9,258 nt of DNA from DATEEG01 sp035525055 (GTDB lineage: Bacteria; Actinomycetota; Acidimicrobiia; Spongiisociales; ZC4RG35), in the NCBI GenBank assembly GCA_035525055.1, contig DATLEZ010000158.1:1-9258 (forward strand). Reading direction: 5' to 3'. The notes beneath the pieces were generated by a model that was not told where the DNA came from, did not search any database, and saw only the letters and a list, made by a program, of their open reading frames with translations. How positions within the stretch are numbered: the stretch's first letter is position 1; every line of letters starts with the position of its first letter. Positions 1-6,406 of the stretch are shown in pieces. The translations under genes were made by a program, and so were the position numbers.

Positions 1-80
1 GTGAAGAAGCCGCCGAAGGTCGGGATGCCTTCCTGGAGAAGCGCCAGCCCGACTACCGCCGATTCCCGTGGCATTTCTAA
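1..80 (+). CDS. menB: 1,4-dihydroxy-2-naphthoyl-CoA synthase, C-terminal end only
   Basis: This is the last 25 codons of a gene that enters from the left edge, read in the frame whose first complete codon starts at base 3 and ending in TAA at 78-80. The peptide contains EGRDAFLEKRQPD and ends in RFPWHF. That is the C-terminal tail of MenB (crotonase fold), whose mycobacterial form ends with a very similar EGRDAFLQKRPPD...FPRYF. MenB closes the second ring of menaquinone by converting o-succinylbenzoyl-CoA to dihydroxynaphthoyl-CoA in the cytoplasm. The main alternative is another enoyl-CoA hydratase relative, but the DAFLEKR-PD tail is most typical of MenB. The active site lies outside the window, so the call rests on the tail alone. 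No T-rich terminator follows; the repeat cluster begins 13 bases after the stop. Confidence 0.7.
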   Translation, partial: EEAAEGRDAFLEKRQPDYRRFPWHF

Positions 81-92
81 AACGTAGGTATT

Positions 93-172
93 CCCCCCTC
101 CCCCCTACGGGGTACTTCCTCGCAGTGGTTTGCCCCCCTCCTCCCTTCGGGGTACTCCCCCATAATTGTTTG
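93..172. repeat. Two tandem 40-bp C-rich repeats
   Basis: Bases 93-132 and 133-172 align without gaps over 40 positions, with 32 identical by my count. Each unit opens with CCCCCCTC, carries CGGGGTACT in the middle and ends GTTTG. The last bases of unit 2 also form the left arm of the next inverted repeat. No reading frame here looks coding. The function is unknown; it could be a genome-wide intergenic repeat. Confidence 0.7.
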
Positions 173-211
173 CCCCTACCTGCTGGTGATTCAAGATGAC
201 GGGGCAAACAA
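166..211. repeat. 11-bp perfect inverted repeat
   Basis: TTGTTTGCCCC at 166-176 is the exact reverse complement of GGGGCAAACAA at 201-211, with 24 bases between. Neither side is followed by a T-run, so it does not look like an intrinsic terminator. It could be a protein-binding palindrome or part of a mobile repeat. Confidence 0.55.
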
Positions 212-217
212 ATATGA

Positions 218-250
218 CCCCCAACGTCGGCCCTGCGGGCCTCCTGGGGG
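218..250. repeat. GC-rich two-part hairpin
   Basis: An outer stem CCCCCA (218-223) pairs with TGGGGG (245-250), and an inner stem GGCCC (229-233) pairs with GGGCC (237-241) around a 3-base loop. It is a compact palindrome resembling REP/BIME-type intergenic elements. No T-tract follows on either strand. Confidence 0.45.
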
Positions 251-262
251 GAGAAAGTTCAG

Positions 263-329
263 ATTTCCTCCCCCAGCGAACGGCGTGAGTATTTCCTCCC
301 CCAGCGAACGGAGTGAGGGTTGGGGGAGG
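263..329. repeat. Tandem 28-bp repeat ending in a 9-bp palindrome
   Basis: Bases 263-290 and 291-318 are two copies of a 28-bp unit (26 of 28 identical) containing TTTCCTCCCCCAGCGAACGG. The second copy runs into TGGGGGAGG at 321-329, the exact reverse complement of CCTCCCCCA at 295-303, giving a hairpin with a 17-base loop. G-rich sequence continues to about 353 (GGCGACGGAGGGGG). The pattern suggests a dispersed palindromic element rather than a gene part. Confidence 0.7.
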
Positions 330-399
330 TGGCGCCGGAGGCGACGGAGGGGGTTTTGTGGATAGGTTTACAGACTCCAGCTTTGCGCAAGCAGGAGGG

Positions 400-3300
400 T
401 CAGCCGAGGGCCAGGGTCGCCGCCGCCAGCGGGTCCATTTCCCGACCGACCGCACGGGCGGCTTGCATCTCGGGGTCGGTGACGGCGTCGGCCATCGCCA
501 GGGTCATGTCCAGGTACCAGCGCATGGCCGGCCAGGGTCGGAAGCCGAGGCGTGAGCGCAAACCTTCGGCGGCGCCGATGGCGGTCATCGCCCGGTTGCC
601 GTCGCCCTGGCTGAGGGCAAGGCTGGCAAGACCGTCGAGCACGTAGGCGAGGCCTTCGCGATAGGTGATGGTGCGGTGGATGTCGAGGGACCGAACGACG
701 GATTCTCTGGCTTCCTTCGTGTTGCCCATGGCGACAGAGATCAGGCCCAGGGTGGCGTGTGCCTGGGCGATCATGGATTTATTCTCCATGGATTTAGCCA
801 AATGCAGGCACTCGATTGCGTGCTCGAGGGCGCCTGCCCAGTCTCCGCGGCAGGAGAACAGCATCGCCAGATTGATCCGCACCCAGGCCTGGCCCCACTG
901 ACTCCTCATCGTTTGGAATCGGTCAAGGAGGTCGTTCAACTCAACCTGGAGTTCGTCGTCGCCGACGCCAAAGGCAGGCAGTGTGGAGGCACGAACATAC
1001 CGTGCCCAAACCGCCCCTTCCTCATCCCCGGCTGCAGTAAGCAAGGGAATGCTTTCGTCGAGCCAGTCGAGCGCCTGCTGATAATCGCCCGCCTCGAAAG
1101 ATCCACCAGCTAGCAGCCAAAGCAACAGGCCCTGCATATCGTCGGCGAGAAATCGCTCCCGTCCGAGTAAAGGTGCCAGCCAGATGGAAGATTCGGCGAC
1201 GTGACCGCGAAGCCACAGGTAGATCCACAGCGAGTGGGCGAGGCGGATCAGGTTCTCAAAGTCTCCCACTTCTATCAACCCCTCGGCCGTGGCCCGGATG
1301 TTCTCCCAGTCGTGGTCGAGAGCGCGCATTGTCGAACCCTGGATGGTGCTTTGTAGACCGGAAGCGGCCCTGGTGGCCACCTCCAGGTAATAGCGATCGC
1401 GTCGACTACGTGCCTGTTGATCCTCGCCGGCGGCCTCTAGTTGCTCCCGTCCATATTCGCGGACTGTGACCAGCATTCGGAAGCGGCTCTCGACCGAATC
1501 GTCGGCGATCACTCGCACCAGGCTCTTGTCGATTAGCGATTCGATCACCCATACCGCCTGGATGGCAGCCACCGCCGAACCGGCTTCCAGATCCCACCCG
1601 TCCTCGAGCAACGCCAGATGGCGGAAAACCTGCTTCTCGTCTTCGGTGAGGAGGGCATAACTCCAGTCGATGGTGGAGCGAAGGGTGCGCTGCCGGGCCG
1701 GCAAGTCCTGAGGACCCTGCCCGAGGACATCGAACGAGCGGCCGAGATGTTCGGCCAGAGCGTGGGGGCTCAGCATCCGCAAGCGAGCGGCAGCAAGTTC
1801 GATCGCCAGTGGCAGCCCGTCGAGGCGGCGCACGATGGTCGCCACCGAGCGGGCGTTGTCGATGGTGACCTCAAAGTCAGGGCGAACGGCCCGGGCTCGC
1901 TCCTCAAAGAGCTGCGCCGCCGCCGCCGAGGTCACGTCCGTCAGGGAGTTGACGTCGGCGGGCACTGCCAGTGGCTCCACCTGATACTCGTGTTCGAAAA
2001 GAACCCGCAAGGCCACCCTGCTGGTGACGAGGACATTGAGACCCGGGCTGCGGGCGAGCAGACCGGTGATGTCCGAGGCAGCCGTCACCACCTGCTCGAA
2101 GTTGTCGAGTATCAGCAAAAGCTGGCGTGAGCCGAGGGCATCCGCCAGCGACTCCAGGGGTGATGAGCCGATGGTGGTGTTGGTCTCTTCGGCGATGGCG
2201 ATGAGGACCTGGCTCCTGTCGGTCACCCCCGCCAGGGACACGAAGAAGACGCCATCGGGGTAGGCATCGGATACCTCTGCTGCAATCGCCAGAGCGAGGC
2301 GGGTCTTGCCGATCCCGCCCGCGCCGGTCAGAGTGATGAGCCTGGTGTCGGGCCGCTGAAGCATGGCCGCTACCTGTTGGATCTCTGCCTCCCGGGCGAC
2401 CAGAGATGTCAACTGCTGGGGCAGCCTCGCCTCCACAGCCTTGCGGGCCCGCACACCGGCAAAGTCGTTGCGGAGTCCGAGTGCTTCCAGCTGGTAGAGA
2501 TGTTCGGCCCGGGAGAGTCCTTTGAGCGCGTAGGCCCCCAGGTCGCGAGCGTGCCACTGACGGGAGGAGAGGCTGTCGGCCAAGAGCTCGTAAGTGGTGG
2601 AAGAGAGCACGATCTGGCCCCCGTGACCGGCGGCGCCGATGCGGGCTGCCCGGTGGACATCAAGGCCAACATACCCGGTGCCGTTGGGAGTGGCGCGGCC
2701 GGTGTGGAGACCGATCCGAGCGTTGATGCTCACGCCTTGCGCTACCGGGCCAAGTGCCAAGGAGCGCTGAATTTCCACGGCCGCCTCCATCGCTTGAGTC
2801 GGCTCAGGAAAGGCGGAGAACACGCCATCGCCTTCGCGGTCGACTATCACCCCGCCCCGGGCTCTGACGACTCCCTCGATGAGCCCCTGGTAGCTGCCGA
2901 GAACGTCGACATAAGCTCCGTCGATCTGCTCGATCAACTGGGTTGATCCCTCGATGTCGGAGAACATGAAAGTCATCGTTCCTGAGGGGAGGGCGGGGCG
3001 ATGGGCGGCGGCGAAGCGCTCGCTCATCAAGACGGCCAGATCGTCGAGGAGGAGCTCGGCCAACTCCCCGGGAGACTCGAAGCGCTTGTAGGCGACTCCA
3101 CCGTCGAGCCGAATCACCTCGAGCATGGTTTCTAATTCGGGCTGGCGATCGGGAGCCGGCTCCTTGACGTAAATCAACTTGGGGCGCCCGTTGCTGAGGA
3201 GGTATTCGTCGTGGATGCCGGAGACCGACATCTCCGGGGCCACCCAGCCGTAGCTCTGCCAGTAGACGCCCATGAAGATGTCGCTTTGCGCCAGATAGGA

Positions 3301-3528
3301 GCGGTAGAGATCGCGGGGGGCGTGGGGACGAGCCCCCAGCTCGAACATGACCGGGTTGAGACGCAAAGTCCTCACAGCGGTCTTGGCGGCATCGCGCTCG
3401 GGGGCGAGCTCGCCGAGCGTAGAACTGATGAACACCCGCAGCCTCTGATCAGGGGTCCGGATAGGGGCCGCCACCGGTGGCCCCGCCTGGGAGGCAACTC
3501 GATCGTGGCGGTTGGTGGGAGGGGTCAT
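400..3528 (-). CDS. DUF4062 / class III cyclase-like / NB-ARC ATPase / TPR protein
   Basis: A 1042-residue protein with four parts. Residues 30-172 start with RVFISSTLGELAPERDAA, the signature of DUF4062, often found at the N-terminus of STAND proteins. Residues 184-348 are a class III nucleotidyl cyclase domain: metal aspartates D191 (FSDIEGST) and D234 (EGDG), and transition-state arginine R296 in VHRAARI. The usual adenine-selecting lysine is replaced by D230 and the usual asparagine by H292, so activity is uncertain. Residues 373-690 are the ATPase: Walker A GAGGIGKT (402-409), Walker B LLLILDNFEQ with D475, GLPL at 571-574, then a winged-helix-like part. From about 735 to the end there are helical TPR-like repeats, with no LuxR-type HTH at the end. 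It is probably a cytoplasmic ligand-gated switch, in signalling or possibly defence (inference). The ATG at 3528 has no clear Shine-Dalgarno. It is transcribed alone. Confidence 0.9.
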   Translation of the reverse strand: MTPPTNRHDRVASQAGPPVAAPIRTPDQRLRVFISSTLGELAPERDAAKTAVRTLRLNPVMFELGARPHAPRDLYRSYLAQSDIFMGVYWQSYGWVAPEMSVSGIHDEYLLSNGRPKLIYVKEPAPDRQPELETMLEVIRLDGGVAYKRFESPGELAELLLDDLAVLMSERFAAAHRPALPSGTMTFMFSDIEGSTQLIEQIDGAYVDVLGSYQGLIEGVVRARGGVIVDREGDGVFSAFPEPTQAMEAAVEIQRSLALGPVAQGVSINARIGLHTGRATPNGTGYVGLDVHRAARIGAAGHGGQIVLSSTTYELLADSLSSRQWHARDLGAYALKGLSRAEHLYQLEALGLRNDFAGVRARKAVEARLPQQLTSLVAREAEIQQVAAMLQRPDTRLITLTGAGGIGKTRLALAIAAEVSDAYPDGVFFVSLAGVTDRSQVLIAIAEETNTTIGSSPLESLADALGSRQLLLILDNFEQVVTAASDITGLLARSPGLNVLVTSRVALRVLFEHEYQVEPLAVPADVNSLTDVTSAAAAQLFEERARAVRPDFEVTIDNARSVATIVRRLDGLPLAIELAAARLRMLSPHALAEHLGRSFDVLGQGPQDLPARQRTLRSTIDWSYALLTEDEKQVFRHLALLEDGWDLEAGSAVAAIQAVWVIESLIDKSLVRVIADDSVESRFRMLVTVREYGREQLEAAGEDQQARSRRDRYYLEVATRAASGLQSTIQGSTMRALDHDWENIRATAEGLIEVGDFENLIRLAHSLWIYLWLRGHVAESSIWLAPLLGRERFLADDMQGLLLWLLAGGSFEAGDYQQALDWLDESIPLLTAAGDEEGAVWARYVRASTLPAFGVGDDELQVELNDLLDRFQTMRSQWGQAWVRINLAMLFSCRGDWAGALEHAIECLHLAKSMENKSMIAQAHATLGLISVAMGNTKEARESVVRSLDIHRTITYREGLAYVLDGLASLALSQGDGNRAMTAIGAAEGLRSRLGFRPWPAMRWYLDMTLAMADAVTDPEMQAARAVGREMDPLAAATLALG

Positions 3529-3894
3529 CTCTGGGTCTTTCGAGTTGTTGTTGTAGGAATCCTGGGGTCGCAGCCGTTCGGTGTTGTTGGACGGCTAATG
3601 AAGCCAACTAGCCCTTGTGGCGAGGCTTAGTAGGCCCTTAGAGACCGGTTGAAAGCAAACCTTGGCGGGCGAACCGTTCCATCAGCGGGACGATACCTTT
3701 TGCCCTGGCTGATACTGCTCCCCGAGCCAACGCCTCGTGCCTCGTTGACGCGCAGTCCTTTCAGGACTGTGTCCGCAGCGGCAAAGGGACCCTGATCCTT
3801 CAACAAAGGCCTGATCCTTCAACAAAGGCCGGATCCTTCAACAAAGGCCTGAGGTTCCTCAAGAATTTGCCTAGTAGAGGCCGATAGCGGATAC
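3529..3894. other. Intergenic region with short hairpins
   Basis: A 366-base gap between two divergently transcribed genes (400-3528 on the minus strand, 3895-4134 on the plus strand), so it should hold both promoters; I see no convincing -35/-10 pair. It contains a 6-bp inverted repeat AGCCGT (3572-3577) / ACGGCT (3591-3596) close upstream of the large gene, a 7-bp hairpin CAGTCCT-TTC-AGGACTG (3753-3769) without a T-run, and the 19-bp tandem repeat listed separately. No recognisable gene remnant was found on either strand. Confidence 0.5.
3792..3848. repeat. Three tandem copies of a 19-bp repeat
   Basis: Units at 3792-3810, 3811-3829 and 3830-3848 read CTGATCCTTCAACAAAGGC twice and then the same with one change (CGG for CTG). 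A degenerate start of a fourth unit (CTGAGGTTCCTCAA) follows, and a partial unit tail (CAAAGGGAC) precedes at 3782-3790. The period is not a multiple of three, so it is not a coding repeat. Each unit holds CCTT-CAACA-AAGG, a small inverted repeat. It lies 46 bases upstream of the small membrane-protein gene and may be a repeated binding site or a slippage product. Confidence 0.85.
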
Positions 3895-4134
3895 ATGCGA
3901 CGGTTACCGCCCATCGACCCGGAGACATGGGACACCGCCAGAGCCCTCTCGACCAGGACGGGCATTCCTGTCAAGCTTCATTACGACACGCTGGCCCAGA
4001 TGACCTATGTGCCCAACGTCGCCGAACGGATCGTCTGGCACCTCAAGGCAGCCCCCTGGAGACTGTTAATCGCCGAAGGTCTGTTGGTCGTAGCAATCGG
4101 CTCTCTGGTCTTCGCCGTGACCCGGGTCGACTGA
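3895..4134 (+). CDS. Small single-span membrane protein, function unknown
   Basis: A 79-residue protein that I do not recognise. Residues 1-50 are soluble and mixed in charge (starts MRRLPPIDPETWDTARAL). Residues 55-75 form one hydrophobic helix (WRLLIAEGLLVVAIGSLVFA), followed by a short TRVD tail, so it looks C-terminally anchored. Support for it being real: a clear membrane segment, an ATG start with possible AGAGG (3876-3880, spacing 14, long) or AGCGG (3886-3890, spacing 4, short) ribosome sites, and a terminator-like hairpin 57 bases after the stop. Against it: short length, weak ribosome site and no known family. It is the only plus-strand gene between two minus-strand blocks, so it is probably monocistronic. 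Confidence 0.5.
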   Translation: MRRLPPIDPETWDTARALSTRTGIPVKLHYDTLAQMTYVPNVAERIVWHLKAAPWRLLIAEGLLVVAIGSLVFAVTRVD

Positions 4135-4190
4135 TGGGAGGCTCTAGCTAGCTGGGGCTGAGCCTCGGCATCTTGCGCAGGCGCGACACA

Positions 4191-4234
4191 ACATCGACCC
4201 CGGCGTCACCGTCGAGGTCGATGTGTGTTTTCTT
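4191..4234 (+). terminator. Likely intrinsic terminator after the small membrane-protein gene
   Basis: ACATCGACC (4191-4199) pairs perfectly with GGTCGATGT (4216-4224) across a 16-base loop and is followed on the plus strand by GTGTTTTCTT (4225-4234), a T-rich run. It would end transcription from the plus-strand gene at 3895-4134 and shield the converging sigma operon. On the minus strand there is no T-run after the stem. A second hairpin, GAGGCTC (4138-4144) / GAGCCTC (4160-4166), sits just after the stop codon without a T-tract. Confidence 0.55.
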
Positions 4235-4253
4235 AAAGCGTGATTGCCAGTGA

Positions 4254-4835
4254 TCAGGCGCCGAAAGCCTCGTTGAAGGCTGCTTGGTACTCAGGGGTAA
4301 CCACTCCGCTGTAGCCGCAGCCATTGACGACACCATCGGAGGCAGTGATCAGGTACTGCTGGCCTACCTCCATCGTTGGAGTTCCGATCAGGGCCTCGAA
4401 GCCCGGCGTGTATTCGATTTCGACGATCTCGGCATCGCCCCCGGTGTACCAGCGGTCTACCTCCAGGGTTGCCACCGAGTCGGTGAGCTCGATCACGGTT
4501 CCGGCAAAGGCCGGGCTCATGTTGCCAAGTGTGCCGACATCAAACGGCAGACAGCTCGCCATCGGGTCACCACCGTTGCCGGTCAAAACCAGAGGTTGGC
4601 CGGGTGAGTTGAGACTGCCGATCAGAGCTGCTCCGCCGATCACGACGATGAACACGGCGGCCACCGCGCTAAGCATGCGGGCACGCCCTTGGGGGGCTCT
4701 GGGCTCGATCGCTGTAGTTGACATGACTTCCTCCATCAATGCTCGTGCCCGATCGCTTGTGATCGGGTCCACCGATTCCGAAGGAGGGCTCGGGTTGGAC
4801 GCCGCCAGCCTGATTCTCAGGTCGTCGTCGTTCAT
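4254..4835 (-). CDS. Membrane-anchored protein paired with the ECF sigma factor, possible anti-sigma factor
   Basis: A 193-residue protein whose start overlaps the stop of the sigma gene by 4 nt (ATGA), with a strong AAGGAGG ribosome site. Residues 1-52 are cytoplasmic and charged, with VDPITSDRARALMEEVMS at 22-39. Residues 54-75 form one membrane helix (MLSAVAAVFIVVIGGAALIG). Residues 80-193 lie outside and include two cysteines, C95 and C173, that could form a disulfide. This layout (short inner domain, one helix, outer sensor-like domain) and the coupling fit an anti-sigma factor holding the sigma protein at the membrane. I see no HxxxCxxC zinc motif of the ZAS class, so the role is inferred from context. 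It could instead be an exported protein that the sigma factor controls. Confidence 0.75.
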   Translation of the reverse strand: MNDDDLRIRLAASNPSPPSESVDPITSDRARALMEEVMSTTAIEPRAPQGRARMLSAVAAVFIVVIGGAALIGSLNSPGQPLVLTGNGGDPMASCLPFDVGTLGNMSPAFAGTVIELTDSVATLEVDRWYTGGDAEIVEIEYTPGFEALIGTPTMEVGQQYLITASDGVVNGCGYSGVVTPEYQAAFNEAFGA

Positions 4836-5386
4836 GACGGTTCCTCCTTGGTGCTTTCACGGTGTGAGTGTCCGGAGAGCGTCTCATCCTTTCGTGCGAT
4901 CTCGAGATTCTCACCGAGTTTCTTCTTTGCCCTGTGGAGACGAATGGAAACGGCATTGGTTGTGAGGCCGAGCACAGTCGCCATCTCGGTCGGTTCTAAC
5001 TGTTCCCAAGCCCAGAGATGGAGCAGTTCCCTTTCCGACTCGGCGAGCGAGGCAAGGGCGGTGTGGAGCTCGGCATCGAGCGGGCTCTCGTGGGTTGTCA
5101 CCGGCATGGGCTCGGCTTCAACCCGTCGGACCAGACGCAGATGCCGTTGTGCGCCCCTACGACTATTGGCGATGTGCCGGCGAGCGACTCCGTATGCCCA
5201 CGGCAACCGGGCGTTGGAAGGCACCTTCTCCAGTCGGCGCCAGAGTGTCACCATCGTCTCCGAGACTATGTCATCCACGTCGTCAGGATCGACACGGCGG
5301 CGCACAAAACGTTGGATCGGCTCGTACACCTCGGCTGCGAGGACCTCAAAACGGTCGCGCCGCGCGATGCCAGGAGAACCATTCAT
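4832..5386 (-). CDS. ECF-type RNA polymerase sigma factor
   Basis: A 184-residue ECF sigma factor counted from the ATG at 5386. Residues 14-85 are region 2: RFEVLAAEVYEPIQRFVRRR, then DPDDVDDIVSETMVTLWRRL (core binding and -10 recognition), LPWAYGVARRHIAN. Residues 103-160 are region 4, with ALASLAESERELLHLWAWEQ and the DNA-binding helix pair TEMATVLGLTTNAVSIRLHRAKKKL (133-157), which reads the -35 element. The frame stays open upstream to a GTG at 5452, but that stretch is a kinase-gene remnant, and homology to the second copy starts at this methionine or a few codons before, so I prefer 5386. The ribosome site is weak. It is translationally coupled to the membrane protein downstream (ATGA overlap), as in sigma/anti-sigma pairs. 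The trigger and regulon cannot be read from the sequence. Confidence 0.9.
   Translation of the reverse strand: MNGSPGIARRDRFEVLAAEVYEPIQRFVRRRVDPDDVDDIVSETMVTLWRRLEKVPSNARLPWAYGVARRHIANSRRGAQRHLRLVRRVEAEPMPVTTHESPLDAELHTALASLAESERELLHLWAWEQLEPTEMATVLGLTTNAVSIRLHRAKKKLGENLEIARKDETLSGHSHRESTKEEPS
4843..4849 (-). promoter_or_regulatory. Strong Shine-Dalgarno site for the sigma-partner gene
   Basis: On the minus strand AAGGAGG lies 7 bases before the ATG at 4835, inside the 3' end of the sigma gene. It fixes the start of the partner gene and shows that it can be translated efficiently by coupling. Confidence 0.85.
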
Positions 5387-5434
5387 GATTCTCAGACGGC
5401 GAACACGTTCCGGATGGTTCCCGTTACCCGCCGA
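5229..5434 (-). repeat. Direct repeat, left copy (sigma 5' half and upstream leader)
   Basis: This stretch matches 7881-8085 at roughly nine bases in ten, in the same orientation, with one 1-nt length difference between the sigma start and the old kinase stop. It covers sigma region 2, the leader and the last codons of the kinase gene. It is a segmental duplication rather than a mobile element: no terminal inverted repeats or transposase are seen. Confidence 0.9.
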
Positions 5435-5497
5435 CGCGAATGCTTGTGCCACTTGGTCTGCAAAGGGTCCAAGGCCCTGACGCTAATCGACGCTGTT
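5424..5497 (-). pseudogene. Remnant of a kinase (APH-like) gene, only both ends left
   Basis: Bases 5437-5497 match the first codons of the intact kinase gene (8980-9041): LDPFADQVA is preserved as PFADQVA, with one G lost in a G-run that breaks the frame. Bases 5424-5434 match the last codons and stop of the same gene (8075-8085). The roughly 890 bases between (8086-8977 in the intact copy) are gone. The remnant therefore joins the gene start to its end, directly upstream of the sigma gene, as the kinase gene lies in the right-hand copy. It cannot encode an enzyme. Its 3'-most part (high coordinates) now supplies the stop codon of the exporter gene. Confidence 0.85.
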
Positions 5498-6406
5498 CGG
5501 TGACGCCTGTGCACCAGCAGCTGGGGCCTCCGTATCGCGGGCCGATGCGGTGACTCCGGCGCTGGCGATCATTACCGCGACTAGAGCGACGCCTTGGACC
5601 GCCGTGAGTTGCTCCCCGAGGACGAGGAAACCGACGACGGCCGCGATCGCCGGATCGACGCTGTAGATGACAGCGACCATCCGCGGCTCTAGGCGGCGGA
5701 GGGCCTCAAGTTCGAGCGCGATCGGGATGATCAGACCGCCGACAGCGATCACAAGCCCAATGGCGAGCGATCGCATTTCGACGGCTTCGCTCGCTAGCCC
5801 GATCCCCAGCGGAGCCGTGATCAGAGCCGCAATCGGGATCGCCAGCGCCAGACCATCTACGCGGCGCGTACGGCGCCCGACGCTCCGGCCCGCATAGGCG
5901 ACCCCGATCCACGCGCACCCGGCGCCGATCGCAAACAGAACACCAGAGACCGATCCGGGTGGATCGACGCTGCCGAGGGTCGCGATTCCAGCTCCGGCGA
6001 GAAGCGCCCAGAAAATGTCGCGGGGACGGCGCGACGACACCAGGGCCATCACGAGCGGCGCGATGAAAGAGAGCGTGACGGCGATCCCCATTGGGATCAG
6101 GCTGATCGCTTGGAAGAACGTCAGGTTGAGCGCCGCGAGTGACACACCGTAGGTGGCAATGGCACCCCAAGTTGCCGCGTCGCGTCCGCGGATCGGGGGC
6201 CGAACGATGGCGAACAATATGACCGCACCGAGCGCGAACCGCATCGCTGACGCTCCGGCCGGGCCTACGCGGTCGAACAGGTCGTGCGCGATCGCCGCGG
6301 CGACCTGGATTGAAAGGCTTGTCCCGACGAGCATGACCGCCCCCACAACGGCGCGTTCTTGCAGGACCCGGCCAAGCACACGAGCTCGCGGCCGCGGAAC
6401 GCTCAC
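5483..6406 (-). CDS. EamA/DMT family exporter, RhtA-like
   Basis: A 307-residue inner-membrane transporter with about ten hydrophobic helices in two EamA repeats (about 18-145 and 152-285). Segments resemble RhtA, the threonine/homoserine exporter: SLSIQ (31-35), AHDLFDRVGPAG (40-51), YGVSLAALN (86-94), IPMGIAVTLSFIAPL (104-118) and SSRRPRD (124-130). The substrate is probably an amino acid or similar metabolite (inference). I chose the GTG at 6406: it overlaps the regulator's stop by 4 nt (GTGA), has GGAG just upstream and gives a normal family length; the 91 residues further upstream are antisense-like, Arg/Pro-rich and overlap the regulator. The last residues (NSVD) and the stop lie inside the kinase remnant, so the natural C-terminus was probably replaced; the lost part would be outside the last helix and may not matter. 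Confidence 0.88.
   Translation of the reverse strand: MSVPRPRARVLGRVLQERAVVGAVMLVGTSLSIQVAAAIAHDLFDRVGPAGASAMRFALGAVILFAIVRPPIRGRDAATWGAIATYGVSLAALNLTFFQAISLIPMGIAVTLSFIAPLVMALVSSRRPRDIFWALLAGAGIATLGSVDPPGSVSGVLFAIGAGCAWIGVAYAGRSVGRRTRRVDGLALAIPIAALITAPLGIGLASEAVEMRSLAIGLVIAVGGLIIPIALELEALRRLEPRMVAVIYSVDPAIAAVVGFLVLGEQLTAVQGVALVAVMIASAGVTASARDTEAPAAGAQASPNSVD

Noticed and set aside
676..2946. Several long open frames opposite and beside the large minus-strand gene
   Set aside because: They are shadows expected in GC-rich DNA; the minus-strand frame has continuous recognisable domains throughout.
3753..3769. Intrinsic terminator at the CAGTCCT/AGGACTG hairpin
   Set aside because: The 7-bp stem has no T-run on either side and no gene ends nearby.
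3627..3822. Minus-strand open frame of about 60 codons in the intergenic region
   Set aside because: It begins inside the 19-bp repeats, has only TTG starts and no ribosome site, and resembles nothing I know.
3792..3848. CRISPR array
   Set aside because: The 19-bp units are directly adjacent with no spacers, and no cas genes are present.
5387..5452. 22-residue N-terminal extension of the sigma factor from a GTG at 5452
   Set aside because: The sequence is the remnant of the kinase gene; similarity to other sigma factors begins at or just before the ATG at 5386.
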